A stretch of DNA of 64,000 bases, taken from contig NZ_CP019236.1 in the NCBI RefSeq assembly GCF_001955695.1, positions 2,232,001 to 2,296,000 on the forward strand, read 5' to 3'. The DNA is from Rhodoferax koreense. GTDB lineage: Bacteria > Pseudomonadota > Gammaproteobacteria > Burkholderiales > Burkholderiaceae_C. How positions within the stretch are numbered: the first letter of the stretch is position 1; the number at the start of each line of letters is the position of its first letter. The notes below the pieces were generated by a model, which was not told the DNA's origin, did no database searches, and saw nothing but the letters and a program-made list of their open reading frames with translations. This document shows positions 8,019-16,554 of this stretch, in pieces. Both the position numbers and the translations under genes were made by a program.

Positions 8019-9116
8019 ATGTTTGACAGTGCTCAGAACGACGGTCTCCAATTGGTGTCTCAAATTCAGCTTTGGGCACGGGAGTTGGGATTTTCCCAAA
8101 TCGGCGTGGCCCCGGTGGATTTGTCCTCCGCCGAAGCGGGGTTGAGTGCCTGGCTGGCCCAAGGGTTCCATGGCGAGATGGCCTATATGGCGACCCATGG
8201 CCTCAAACGCGCGCGGCCCGCCGAACTGGTACCGGGCACGGTCAGCGTGATCACCGCCCGCATGAATTATCTGCCGCGTGGCACGCCGCCGGACTGGCAG
8301 GCGCATGAATTCGCACGTTTGCAACGGCCGAGCGAGGGCATCGTGTCGGTGTATGCCAGGGGGCGTGATTACCACAAGGTGCTGCGCACGCGGCTGCAAA
8401 AGCTCGGCGAGCGCATCGCCGCGCACCTCGGGCCGATGGGCTTTCGGGCCTTTACCGATTCCGCGCCGGTGCTCGAAGCCGAGCTGGCCTCGCGCAGCGG
8501 CCAGGGCTGGCGCGGCAAACACACGCTGGTTCTGAGCCGCGACGCGGGCTCGATGTTCTTCCTCGGCGAGATCTATGTGGACATCGCACTGCCGCCGACT
8601 GCGCCAGTCAGCGACCATTGCGGCAGCTGCCAGGCCTGCATCGACGTGTGCCCGACCCAGGCCATCCTGGGGCCGCAGCGGCTCGATGCGCGGCGATGCA
8701 TCTCCTACCTGACGATCGAACACCCCGGTGCGATCCCGCTGGAACTGAGGCCGCTGATCGGCAATCGCATCTACGGCTGCGATGACTGCCAGCTGGTGTG
8801 TCCTTGGAACAAGTTCGCCCAGCGTGCGGCGCTGCCCGATTTCGACGAGCGCCGGGGCCTGAGCGGCCAGCAACTCGGTGCGCTGTTCGCCTGGACGGAA
8901 GAGGAGTTTCTGCGCCTGACCGAGGGCAGTCCGATCCGCCGCATCGGCCACGAGCGCTGGCTGCGCAATGTGGCCGTGGCGCTAGGCAACGCATTGCGCA
9001 TGGGCAACGGCGGCGATGGCCGCGCGGCATTGCAGGCCCGGGCCATGCACGAAAGCCCCATCGTGCGTGAGCACGTCGCCTGGGCCTTGCGCCAGGGTGC
9101 GGGGCAGATGGCCTAG
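8019..9116 (+). CDS. queG: Epoxyqueuosine reductase
   Basis: This 365-aa cytoplasmic cobalamin- and iron-sulfur-dependent enzyme reduces epoxyqueuosine to queuosine in tRNA. Two 4Fe-4S binding motifs are visible: CGSCQACIDVCPTQAI and CDDCQLVCPWNKF. They follow the N-terminal DUF1730-type region and precede a short C-terminal HEAT-like helical region. Length fits the family (350-380 aa). ATG 8019 is preferred, with GTG 8016 in frame directly before it. The leader is very short. Confidence 0.94.
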   Translation: MFDSAQNDGLQLVSQIQLWARELGFSQIGVAPVDLSSAEAGLSAWLAQGFHGEMAYMATHGLKRARPAELVPGTVSVITARMNYLPRGTPPDWQAHEFARLQRPSEGIVSVYARGRDYHKVLRTRLQKLGERIAAHLGPMGFRAFTDSAPVLEAELASRSGQGWRGKHTLVLSRDAGSMFFLGEIYVDIALPPTAPVSDHCGSCQACIDVCPTQAILGPQRLDARRCISYLTIEHPGAIPLELRPLIGNRIYGCDDCQLVCPWNKFAQRAALPDFDERRGLSGQQLGALFAWTEEEFLRLTEGSPIRRIGHERWLRNVAVALGNALRMGNGGDGRAALQARAMHESPIVREHVAWALRQGAGQMA

Positions 9117-9130
9117 CGCTGCATGCCGAT

Positions 9131-9964
9131 TCAGGCCTGCTTTTGACCCCGGCGGCGCGATGCGGCCACGGCGGCAAGGCCCAGGCCCAGCAAGGCCAGG
9201 CTCGATGGCTCGGGCACGTTGACCGTGACCGGCGCGCTGGTGATCAACAGGTTGAAGGTGAACGCATTCGCCTGGCCTTCCACCGTGGTGAAGCCCAGGC
9301 AGTTGTCGGCAGCGCTGGCGGCTTCGCAAACAGCGTTGGGCAGCGGCGTCAAGGCATTGCTGGATTCAAAAAAGCTGGCGTAGTAGGTGTTGCCGTCGAC
9401 CGTGAAAGCATTGTTCAACAGACCTTCGATCACGAAGATGTCGTTGCAGGGCGTGGGGCTGGCCGCAACACAGGGGGTTGTGTTCGGCGTTTCGAGGAAG
9501 TTGATGGCGTAGGACACCGTGACCGGGCCGTAGCTGACGCCTGTGACCGGCGAAATCGAAGTCAGGGTCAGTGTCGAATTGACCGTGGCCGTCTGCAAAG
9601 TGCCGAACGTGCCCGAGATGGCGTTGTTGTAGTGCGTGTAGGTATTGACGGCGCCTGCGGCACCGTTCGTCACCACGCTGCCCGTTGCCGGCGTGTTGGT
9701 GATGGTGATGCCGCTGCGGCTGGTGTCGCTGTTGCCGGTGTTGACGGGTGCCGGATTGGCGTTTGCCGCGCCCCAGGAAATCATGTCGCTGGAGACGTAC
9801 TGGCTACCACCACTGGACGAGAAGGTGGGTGAACTCGTATCGAACCTGGCATTGACGGTGTATTGCCAGTCGGTGACCAGCGGACCGGCGGTGGCGGCCG
9901 TGCTGGCCAGGCCCAGGGCCGAAGCCATGGCGAGGAAGAAGAGTTTCATGGAAGTGGTTTTCAT
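9131..9964 (-). CDS. THxN-family PEP-CTERM sorting-domain protein
   Basis: This is a 277-aa secreted protein. An N-terminal signal peptide (cleavage near STAATAG) is followed by a beta-rich Ser/Thr/Asn body with the sequence YTHYNN, typical of THxN PEP-CTERM proteins. The C-terminus has the sorting signal VPEPSSLALLGLGLAAVAAS followed by Arg-rich residues. Exosortase cleaves such tails and sends proteins to the cell surface, often together with exopolysaccharide. No exosortase gene is in this window. ATG 9964 (MKTTSMKL) was chosen; ATG 9949 is also possible. A sigma-54-like promoter lies upstream. The gene is convergent with queG. Confidence 0.9.
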   Translation of the reverse strand: MKTTSMKLFFLAMASALGLASTAATAGPLVTDWQYTVNARFDTSSPTFSSSGGSQYVSSDMISWGAANANPAPVNTGNSDTSRSGITITNTPATGSVVTNGAAGAVNTYTHYNNAISGTFGTLQTATVNSTLTLTSISPVTGVSYGPVTVSYAINFLETPNTTPCVAASPTPCNDIFVIEGLLNNAFTVDGNTYYASFFESSNALTPLPNAVCEAASAADNCLGFTTVEGQANAFTFNLLITSAPVTVNVPEPSSLALLGLGLAAVAASRRRGQKQA

Positions 9965-10034
9965 GGCGTTGCGCTTTCGGGAGGCCGGCCGACGGGCCGG
10001 GGATGCGGTACCGAAGCACCGGCTGGTGCCGCGG

Positions 10035-10058
10035 GTCAACCACAGGCGAGTGGTTGAC
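10035..10058 (-). promoter_or_regulatory. Inverted repeat at the predicted 5' end of the PEP-CTERM transcript
   Basis: Perfect 9-base arms GTCAACCAC (10035-10043) and GTGGTTGAC (10050-10058) are separated by six bases. The sigma-54-like promoter predicts a start near 10059, so the RNA would begin with this hairpin. It could protect the 5' end or be an operator. Confidence 0.6.
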
Positions 10059-10069
10059 TGTCCGCATAC

Positions 10070-10085
10070 AGCGGGTTTTGTGCCA
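10070..10085 (-). promoter_or_regulatory. Sigma-54-like -24/-12 promoter of the PEP-CTERM gene
   Basis: On the minus strand the sequence TGGCACAAAACCCGCT has a perfect -24 element (TGGCAC) and GC at -12, with exact GG-N10-GC spacing. PEP-CTERM genes are often controlled by sigma-54 together with the PrsK/PrsR two-component system. The predicted start is near 10059, giving a leader of about 95 bases. Confidence 0.55.
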
Positions 10086-10125
10086 ACGCCAATAAAACCA
10101 ATCAAATCAATAGGTTAAATTATAT

Positions 10126-10195
10126 TTTTTGTATTCAATACTGAAACTGTAAGAATTGTCGACGGTAAAAAAATCACATTATTTTTGTATTCAAT
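10126..10195. repeat. Pair of 14-bp direct repeats in an AT-rich upstream region
   Basis: TTTTTGTATTCAAT occurs at 10126-10139 and again at 10182-10195, with a period of 56 bp. They lie about 67-80 and 123-136 bases upstream of the predicted sigma-54 start, where an enhancer-binding protein would bind. The region is far more AT-rich than its surroundings. Confidence 0.6.
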
Positions 10196-11101
10196 TTATG
10201 TGATCAACCACAATGCGAAGGGCAAGCTCAGCATGCCGAGCAGCGTCGACAGGCTCACCAGGCCCGCCGTAAAGGCGCCGTCGTAACCCATCTTGGCTAC
10301 CAGGACATAGCAGCTCGAGGCCGTTGGCAAGGCCGAGAACGCGAGCAATACCGTGCTTTGCACAGGGGACAGTGCGAACACCCGGGACAGCAGCAGCGCG
10401 ACCAGCGGCAACAGAAAATGCCGGATCGCCAGCACAGCGGTCGCCAGGGCCTTGGCGCGCGCGAGCGGGCCGAATTGCATGCCGGCACCTGCGGCCATCA
10501 AACCCAGCGCCAGGGAAGCGGCGCCAATGCGGCCGACGGCCGGCTCCAGCCAGAATGGAATGCGCAGGCCCAACACGTTGGCCAGCAGCCCCGACGCGGT
10601 GGCCAGGATCAGCGGATTGCGCAGCAACTCGCGCGCGAACCCGCGCTGTGCGTGCCGCGCCATGGGCCAGATGGCTGCCACGTTGAAGATCGGCACGCAG
10701 ACGCCGATCAGCACCGCGATCAACAGCAGGCCCGCCGGGCCGGCCAGCCGATCGGCCAGCGCCAGCGCGATGAAAGAATTGAATCGGAAGGCGACCTGCG
10801 CGCTGGCCGCGTGTTCGCGCCGGTCGATGTGCCGCCCAAGCCAGGGGAGGTGGGGGAGGGCGTAGGCCATGCCGATGCCGAGCAGGCCCAGCGCCACGCC
10901 CGCTGCGATCAGGCTCGAGGCCGCGCCGAGATCGAGCGGGCTCTTCACGATGGAGTGGAAGAGCAGTACAGGGAACAGGAAATAGTAGGTCAGGCTCTCG
11001 ACCTGCAGCCACACAGTGCGGTTCAGCGCGGTGAAGCGGCACACCAGGTAGCCGCAAAGAATGAGGGAGAAATCGGGAAGAAGGAGTTGCGCATAGTTCA
11101 C
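10196..11101 (-). CDS. AEC (auxin efflux carrier) family transporter
   Basis: This 301-aa integral membrane protein has about ten helices in two inverted repeats, with the family features FLFPVLLFHSIVKSPL near the N-terminus and a helix-breaking LALGLMAAGAGMQFG in the middle. Bacterial AEC proteins carry carboxylates or other small anions. The GTG at 11101 gives the standard start just before the first helix; longer in-frame starts add a non-hydrophobic extension. The substrate is unknown. The gene is divergent from the chalcone-isomerase-fold gene. Confidence 0.88.
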   Translation of the reverse strand: MNYAQLLLPDFSLILCGYLVCRFTALNRTVWLQVESLTYYFLFPVLLFHSIVKSPLDLGAASSLIAAGVALGLLGIGMAYALPHLPWLGRHIDRREHAASAQVAFRFNSFIALALADRLAGPAGLLLIAVLIGVCVPIFNVAAIWPMARHAQRGFARELLRNPLILATASGLLANVLGLRIPFWLEPAVGRIGAASLALGLMAAGAGMQFGPLARAKALATAVLAIRHFLLPLVALLLSRVFALSPVQSTVLLAFSALPTASSCYVLVAKMGYDGAFTAGLVSLSTLLGMLSLPFALWLIT

Positions 11102-11161
11102 CTGCTTGAGAATACCAGCCGACGCCGCGCTTCCCGCACGGCCGCCCATGGGTAATCCACG

Positions 11162-11190
11162 TTGGCGGGCGCCACCGATGTGTTTACCAT
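11162..11190 (+). promoter_or_regulatory. Sigma-70-type promoter
   Basis: TTGGCG (11162-11167) and TACCAT (11185-11190) are separated by 17 bases and lie 11 bases before the start at 11202. The predicted leader is only a few bases long. Confidence 0.45.
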
Positions 11191-11201
11191 CGACTCCTCT
11201 C

Positions 11202-11792
11202 ATGACCATGAATCCCTTGCTCAAACTACCCAACCTGGTGATGGTCGCTGTGCTCGCGCTGGCCTGTGGCCCGGCCGCGGCCGCCACGCTGGAGGGCGCG
11301 CGTTTCGACGACACCGTGCGCCTGGCCGGCAGTGACCTGCGGCTCAACGGCCTGGGGCTGCGCGCCGTATCCATCCTCAAGGGCTATGTGGCCGGTCTGT
11401 ACCTGACGCAGAAGGCTGGCACCGGCGAGGAGGCAATGGCCGCACCCGGCCCGAAGCGGGTGCAGATGCGCCTGTTGATCGACGCGCCGCCACAGGTGTT
11501 CAACAAGGCGCTGGTTTCGGGCATCCGCAAGAACGCCAGCGAGGCCGAACTGGCGGCGCTGCGTGAGCGGATCGACCTGTTCGAGAGCATGATCGATGCG
11601 GCCGGCACGCTGCGCCAGGGGGATACCGTCGACCTCGACTACGAACCGGCCCGCGGCATGACGCTGGCGGTCAACGGCAAGGCCCAGCCCGCCGTGGTGC
11701 CGGGTGCCGATTTCTACAACGCGGTGCTGGGGATTTTCGTGGGGCCGCGTCCGGTGGATGCGAAATTGAAAAGCGGCCTGTTGGGCCAGTGA
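11202..11792 (+). CDS. Chalcone-isomerase-fold exported protein
   Basis: This 196-aa protein has a signal peptide ending near PAAAATLEG. The mature part matches the bacterial chalcone isomerase-like family ([20 protein letters not shown], a strand-loop-helix KGYVAGLYL, and [14 protein letters not shown] near the end). Plant enzymes of this fold isomerise chalcones, but periplasmic bacterial members are uncharacterised and may bind fatty acids or similar ligands. ATG 11202 and ATG 11208 are both possible starts. The next gene follows after 44 bases. Confidence 0.87.
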   Translation: MTMNPLLKLPNLVMVAVLALACGPAAAATLEGARFDDTVRLAGSDLRLNGLGLRAVSILKGYVAGLYLTQKAGTGEEAMAAPGPKRVQMRLLIDAPPQVFNKALVSGIRKNASEAELAALRERIDLFESMIDAAGTLRQGDTVDLDYEPARGMTLAVNGKAQPAVVPGADFYNAVLGIFVGPRPVDAKLKSGLLGQ

Positions 11793-11836
11793 ATGAGTTG
11801 GTCAGTGTTTTTTTTCTGAATGGAGAATCTCTCAAC

Positions 11837-12799
11837 ATGCAACGCCGTACCATTTTTGCCTTGAGCCTGCTGGCCGCTGCCGGCTCCGCCCTGGCCCAGG
11901 GTTACCCCAGCAAGGTCATCCGTCTGCAGGTGCCGTTCGCCCCCGGCGGCACCACCGACATCATTGCCCGGGTGATTGCCGAGCCGCTGGGCCGTGTGCT
12001 CGGCCAGAGCGTGATCGTCGAGAACAAGGCCGGCGGCGGCGGTGTGGTCGGCGCCACGGAGACCGCGCGCATGCCGCCGGACGGCTATGTGCTGGGCATC
12101 GCCACGGTGTCGACGGTGGCGGCCAATCCGGCGATCAATCCGAAGATTCCGTACAACCCGCTGACCGATTTCACGCCGATCATCAACATTGCGGCCACGC
12201 CCAACATCATCGCGGTGAATCCGAGCTTTCCCGCCAAGGACTACAAGACCTTCGTGGCCGAACTGAAGAAGGCGCCCGGCAAGTATTCGTTCTCTTCGTC
12301 GGGCACGGGCGGCATCGGCCACCTGCAGATGGAGCTCTACAAAAGCATGACGGGCACCTTCGTCACGCACATCCCCTACCGCGGCGCTGGCCCGGCGCTG
12401 AACGACACCGTGGCCGGCCAGGTGCCGATGATTTTCGACAACCTGCCGTCCGCGTTGCCTTTCATCAACACCAACCGCCTGGTGCCGATCGTCGTCGCCG
12501 CGCCCACGCGGCTGGCCGCGCTGCCCAATGTGCCGACCTTCAAGGAAGTCGGCCTCGAGCCCGTGAACCGCATGGCGTTCTACGGCATCTATGGCCCGAA
12601 AGGCCTGCCCAAGGAAGTCGTCGACAAGATCAACGCGGGCGTGCGCAAGGCGCTGGAAGATCCCGCGGTGCGCAAGCGCATCGAGGACACGGGTTCGCTG
12701 ATCGTGGCCAACACACCCGAGCAGTTCGCCGAGCAGATCAAGGCCGAATACGAGGTGTACAAGAAGGTCGTCACCGACGCCAAGCTGACGCTGGACTGA
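11837..12799 (+). CDS. Bug-family (TctC-like) substrate-binding protein
   Basis: This 320-aa periplasmic binding protein has a signal peptide (cleavage after ALAQ, residue about 21) and the family motifs [27 protein letters not shown] and [11 protein letters not shown]. Bug proteins bind carboxylates or other small organic acids for tripartite tricarboxylate transporters or for sensing. No TctA/TctB genes are nearby, so it is an orphan, as is usual for the expanded Bug families of Burkholderiales. GGAGA lies 10 bases before the ATG. A strong terminator follows. Confidence 0.93.
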   Translation: MQRRTIFALSLLAAAGSALAQGYPSKVIRLQVPFAPGGTTDIIARVIAEPLGRVLGQSVIVENKAGGGGVVGATETARMPPDGYVLGIATVSTVAANPAINPKIPYNPLTDFTPIINIAATPNIIAVNPSFPAKDYKTFVAELKKAPGKYSFSSSGTGGIGHLQMELYKSMTGTFVTHIPYRGAGPALNDTVAGQVPMIFDNLPSALPFINTNRLVPIVVAAPTRLAALPNVPTFKEVGLEPVNRMAFYGIYGPKGLPKEVVDKINAGVRKALEDPAVRKRIEDTGSLIVANTPEQFAEQIKAEYEVYKKVVTDAKLTLD

Positions 12800-12819
12800 T
12801 ACCCTTCCCACGCCACACC

Positions 12820-12846
12820 AGCCGCCCGTGGGGCGGCTTTCTTTTT
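12820..12846 (+). terminator. Rho-independent terminator after the Bug gene
   Basis: AGCCGCCC and GGGCGGCT form an 8-bp GC-rich stem with a three-base loop, followed by TTCTTTTT. It ends the Bug protein transcript 20 bases before the xerD start. Confidence 0.88.
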
Positions 12847-12866
12847 GCAGCGACCGCCTTTCATCC

Positions 12867-13772
12867 ATGCATGCCGACAGCCAAGCCCGAATCGACAGTT
12901 TCATCGACGCCATCTGGCTCGAGGAGGGGCTGGCGAAGAACACGCTCAGCGCCTACCGCCGCGATCTGAGCCTCTATGCCGATTGGCTGGCTGGCCGGCA
13001 GCGGGCGCTGGACCAGACCGCCGAGGCCGACCTGCAGGCCTATTTCGCAGCCCGCCATGCCGGCACCAAGGCGACCTCGGCGAATCGCCGGCTCACGGTG
13101 TTCAAGCGCTACTTCCGCTGGGCGCTGCGCGAACGCGCGATCCAGGTCGACCCGACGCTCAAGCTGCAGGCCGCGCACCAGGCGCTGCGCGTGCCCAAGA
13201 CCCTGACCGAGGCGCAGGTCGAGGCCTTGCTCGGCGCACCTGACGTGGGCGACACGCTCGGCCTGCGCGACCGCACCATGCTCGAACTGATGTACGCCAG
13301 TGGCCTGCGCGTGAGCGAACTGGTGCAGCTCAAGACCTTCCACCTGAGCCTGGCCGACGGTGTGCTGCGCATCATGGGCAAGGGCAGCAAGGAGCGGCTC
13401 GTGCCGTTTGGCGAAGTCGCGCGCGAGTGGCTGGACCGCTACATGGCGGAGAGCCGCCCGGCGATCCTGGCCGGCAAGCAGACCGACGACCTGTTCGTCA
13501 CGCACCGCGGCAGCAAGGCCGGCAAGGCCATGTCGCGCGTGATGTTCTGGATGATCGTCAAGAAACACGCCACGGCGGCAGGCATCCACGTCGCCCTGTC
13601 GCCCCACACCCTGCGCCATGCCTTTGCCACCCACCTGCTGAACCACGGCGCGGACTTGCGCGCGGTGCAGATGCTGCTCGGCCACGCGGACATTTCAACG
13701 ACGACGATCTACACCCATGTGGCCCGGGAGCGGCTGCATGCGCTGCACCGGCAGCACCATCCGCGCGGTTGA
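12867..13772 (+). CDS. xerD: Tyrosine recombinase XerD
   Basis: This is a 301-aa site-specific recombinase. An N-terminal SAM-like core-binding domain (residues 1-100, EGLAKNTLSAYRRDL) precedes the catalytic domain with R in SGLRVSELV, K in GKGSKERLVP, HxLR in SPHTLRHAFATHLL, H in LLGHADISTT and the nucleophile Y in IYTHV. XerD acts with XerC at dif to resolve chromosome dimers and is activated by FtsK. Length and spacing are standard for XerD rather than for a phage integrase. It almost abuts the convergent EAL/HDOD gene (3 bases). Confidence 0.93.
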   Translation: MHADSQARIDSFIDAIWLEEGLAKNTLSAYRRDLSLYADWLAGRQRALDQTAEADLQAYFAARHAGTKATSANRRLTVFKRYFRWALRERAIQVDPTLKLQAAHQALRVPKTLTEAQVEALLGAPDVGDTLGLRDRTMLELMYASGLRVSELVQLKTFHLSLADGVLRIMGKGSKERLVPFGEVAREWLDRYMAESRPAILAGKQTDDLFVTHRGSKAGKAMSRVMFWMIVKKHATAAGIHVALSPHTLRHAFATHLLNHGADLRAVQMLLGHADISTTTIYTHVARERLHALHRQHHPRG

Positions 13773-13775
13773 GAC

Positions 13776-15044
13776 CTACTCCCCGAAGCTTTCAGCCCAT
13801 GTGAGGGCTTGCAGATGCGCCCAGTTCACCTGCTTGTTCGACAGGTGCAGTGCGTTCGCGGTGCGCGCAAACACCTCGTCGTTGCCGCTTTCGCAGGCCT
13901 CGGTGAGTTCGAGGAATGGCGCGAAGACGCCGGTGCGGCGCAGCAGCGCGTCGAGCACGGGCTGGGGCAGGGCCATGGATTCGAGGGCCTTGTCCAGCGG
14001 CACGCCGAGCATGGTGTCGAGCAGCGAGAACACACCCACGACGAAGGCGTTGTCACATTCTTCCTGGGACAGCAGTTCGGCCGCAAGCAACTCCATCAGC
14101 CGCCCGCGCACCACCGCGGTCTGGCCCACGGCCGGCGGCGCGCCGCCGTTGCGCGAGGTGGTCATCAGCAGCGCGGCCCAGCGGAACAGCTTCTTCAGGC
14201 CCAGGATCATCACCGCGTGGCGGAAAGAGGTGATCTCGCAGCTGAGGCCGAAACCCGAGGAGTTGATGAAACGCAGCAGGTTGAACGACAGCGTCGGGTC
14301 CTTCTTCAGCAAGTCCTCGATTTCGGCGGTGGTGGCCTGCTTGCGCACCAGGTTGATCAGCTGCAGGATGGTGGCCTGCGAGGGGCGGATGGTCTGCGCC
14401 TTCACCAGCGAGGGTTTGGCGAACCAGTAGCCCTGGAACAACTTGATGCCGTAGCTGGCGAGCAACTGGTGCTGTTCCGAGGTTTCGACCTTTTCCGCGA
14501 TGAGCTGTGCCGTGGTGTTGGCCTGCGCGAAGCGCACGAAGGGCTGCACCATCTCGGGCTTGAGCGCCATCATGTCGAGCTTGACGAAGGAGGCCAGCGT
14601 GCGCCAGGAGGCGTAGCCGCGCGTGAGCACCGTGTGGTTGAAGGCGAAGCGGAAACCGCGCTTGCGCAGATCCTCGAGCAGCACGGCGCGGGCTTCGATG
14701 TCCTCGGGCACGTTGCCCGGGATCGGCGGGACTTCGAGCACCACCTTGTCCGGATGCACCAGTTCCAGGTGGCCGCCGGCCAGGCTGTCGTGGGTGCAGT
14801 TGATGAAGACCAGCTTCTTGCTGACCAGCGACTCGGCGTCTGCGAAGGACAGGGCGTTGAACAGCAGGGCTGCATCGCTTTCGGCGGTGTGGGTCTCAAT
14901 GGTGCGCGAGCGGTCGAACAGCTCGTAGCCGAACACTGCCCGATTTTCGTCCACGATCGCCTGGCGTGCGATGACGGCCTGATTCTCCGTTTCCGCCTCG
15001 AGGGACTGGCGCACGGACTGAAGTTGGTCGGGAATGGTGGACAT
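13776..15044 (-). CDS. EAL/HDOD signalling protein (copy 1)
   Basis: This 422-aa protein has an N-terminal degenerate EAL domain (VIARQAIVDENRAVFGYELF, FINCTHDS, AEKVETSEQ, LFQGYWFAKP). The canonical EAL catalytic acids are largely replaced, so c-di-GMP cleavage is unlikely. An HDOD domain follows (LQLINLVRKQATTAEIEDLL, FNLLRFINSSGFG, ILGLKKLFRWAALL). Proteins of this YuxH type act in signalling, often near chemotaxis genes. It is a tandem paralogue of the gene at 15206-16465. Confidence 0.9.
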   Translation of the reverse strand: MSTIPDQLQSVRQSLEAETENQAVIARQAIVDENRAVFGYELFDRSRTIETHTAESDAALLFNALSFADAESLVSKKLVFINCTHDSLAGGHLELVHPDKVVLEVPPIPGNVPEDIEARAVLLEDLRKRGFRFAFNHTVLTRGYASWRTLASFVKLDMMALKPEMVQPFVRFAQANTTAQLIAEKVETSEQHQLLASYGIKLFQGYWFAKPSLVKAQTIRPSQATILQLINLVRKQATTAEIEDLLKKDPTLSFNLLRFINSSGFGLSCEITSFRHAVMILGLKKLFRWAALLMTTSRNGGAPPAVGQTAVVRGRLMELLAAELLSQEECDNAFVVGVFSLLDTMLGVPLDKALESMALPQPVLDALLRRTGVFAPFLELTEACESGNDEVFARTANALHLSNKQVNWAHLQALTWAESFGE

Positions 15045-15205
15045 GGCGTTGGCGGGAACGGTGGGGCAGGAAGCGTCGGAGCGATGGTTTCATTCTAGAG
15101 AAGAACGGCCACGCGGGGGCGATTCGTGCGAGATACCGGCTGAATTGACGCAGTAACCGCGTGTAGCTCCCGGCAACTCCTGCAAGCGCAGCGTCGGCGG
15201 CCGCT

Positions 15206-16465
15206 TCAGGCACCCAGTTCGTCGGCCCAGGCCAGCGCATCCATGTGCGCCATGTTGATCTGGTGGTTGCTGAACGGCAAAACGGCGGCCGCCGCGGCAA
15301 AGGCGGCATCGTCCTCGCCTTCGCAGGCCTTGGTCAGGGCCAGCAGCGGGCCGAACGGGCCGCTGCCGTGTTCCAGCGCCTCCACCACGGCCGGTGGCAA
15401 CGACAGCAACTGCAGCGCCTCGGGCAGCGGGATGCCGAGCATGGTGTCGAGCAGCGAGAAGATGCCGACGACGAAAGCGCTGTCGCGGTCTTCGGCCGAC
15501 ATGTTCTCCGCGGCCAGCAGTTCCATCATGCGCCCGCGGACCACCGCCATGCTGCCGACCGCGGGCGGCGTGCCGTTGGCCTTGGAGGTGCTCAGCAGCA
15601 GCGCGGCCCAGCGGAACAGCTTCTTGAGGCCGAGCAGCATCACCGCCTGGCGGAACGAGGTGATTTCCTGGTTCAACCCGAAGCCGGAGGAGTTGATCAA
15701 CCGCATGAGGTTGAAGCCGAGCATCGCGTCCTTCTTGAGGACTTCCTCGATTTCGTCGGTGCTGGCCTGGTTGCGCACCAGGTTGATCAGCTGCAGCACG
15801 TGCGCCTGGGACGGACTCACCACGCGGGCCTTGACGATGGTCGGCTGGGCGAACCAGTAGCCCTGGAATAGCGTCGCGCCGTAGCTGGCCAGGGCGCTGA
15901 ACTGCTCGGCGGTCTCCACCTTCTCGGCCACCACCTGGGCCTGCGGCACCCGCTTGTGCGCAGCGGCGACGATCACCTGCAACTGCTCCGGTTTGAGCGC
16001 GGCCAGGTCGAGCTTCACGAAGTCGGCGAGCGGCTGCCAGGCGGCGTAGGCCGGCGCCAGGATGGTGTGGTTGAAGGCCAGCCGGAAGCCGCGCCGACGC
16101 AGCTCGGCCAGCACCAACGAGCGGTTCTGGATGTCCTGCACGCCATGCCCCGGCTCCGGCTGGATTTCCAGCACCACCTTGTCGGGCTGGATCAGGTCGA
16201 GGTGGCCGCCGGCCAGGCTGTTGTGCGTGCAGTTGATGAAGATGGTGAGCTTGCCCACCAGGGATTCGTTGCCGGTATGGGTCAGCGCGTTGAAGATCAT
16301 CGCGATGTCGCTGGCCGGGGTGTGCGCGTCGACCGCGGTCGAGCGATCAAAGAGTTCGTAGGCGACCACCTCGCGCCGCGCATCGACGATGGGCTGGCGT
16401 GCGATCAGCACGAAGTTGCCGGGACCGGCGGGGGCGGATGCGGCTGCGGAGTCAGGAGATGGCAT
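15206..16465 (-). CDS. EAL/HDOD signalling protein (copy 2)
   Basis: This 419-aa paralogue of the preceding entry has the same domain order: degenerate EAL (IARQPIVDARREVVAYELFD, FINCTHNSLAGGHL, FQGYWFAQP) then HDOD (NLMRLINSSGFGL, LGLKKLFRWAALLL). The two proteins match almost without gaps, showing a tandem duplication. It lies between the chemoreceptor gene (89 bases away) and copy 1 (161 bases away), all on the minus strand, which suggests a shared signalling role. No strong terminator is visible between them. Confidence 0.9.
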   Translation of the reverse strand: MPSPDSAAASAPAGPGNFVLIARQPIVDARREVVAYELFDRSTAVDAHTPASDIAMIFNALTHTGNESLVGKLTIFINCTHNSLAGGHLDLIQPDKVVLEIQPEPGHGVQDIQNRSLVLAELRRRGFRLAFNHTILAPAYAAWQPLADFVKLDLAALKPEQLQVIVAAAHKRVPQAQVVAEKVETAEQFSALASYGATLFQGYWFAQPTIVKARVVSPSQAHVLQLINLVRNQASTDEIEEVLKKDAMLGFNLMRLINSSGFGLNQEITSFRQAVMLLGLKKLFRWAALLLSTSKANGTPPAVGSMAVVRGRMMELLAAENMSAEDRDSAFVVGIFSLLDTMLGIPLPEALQLLSLPPAVVEALEHGSGPFGPLLALTKACEGEDDAAFAAAAAVLPFSNHQINMAHMDALAWADELGA

Positions 16466-16554
16466 GGGCGGGCGGCTGAGCGATACCGGATGTTATCGCA
16501 CCGTGCGGGCCGTTCCGTCTGTCGGCTCCGAGGCTCGCTGCTGCCCCTGCCGTC

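Noticed and set aside
12867..13772. Mobile-element integrase
   Set aside because: Length, motif spacing and lack of att-like repeats or cargo indicate the housekeeping recombinase XerD.
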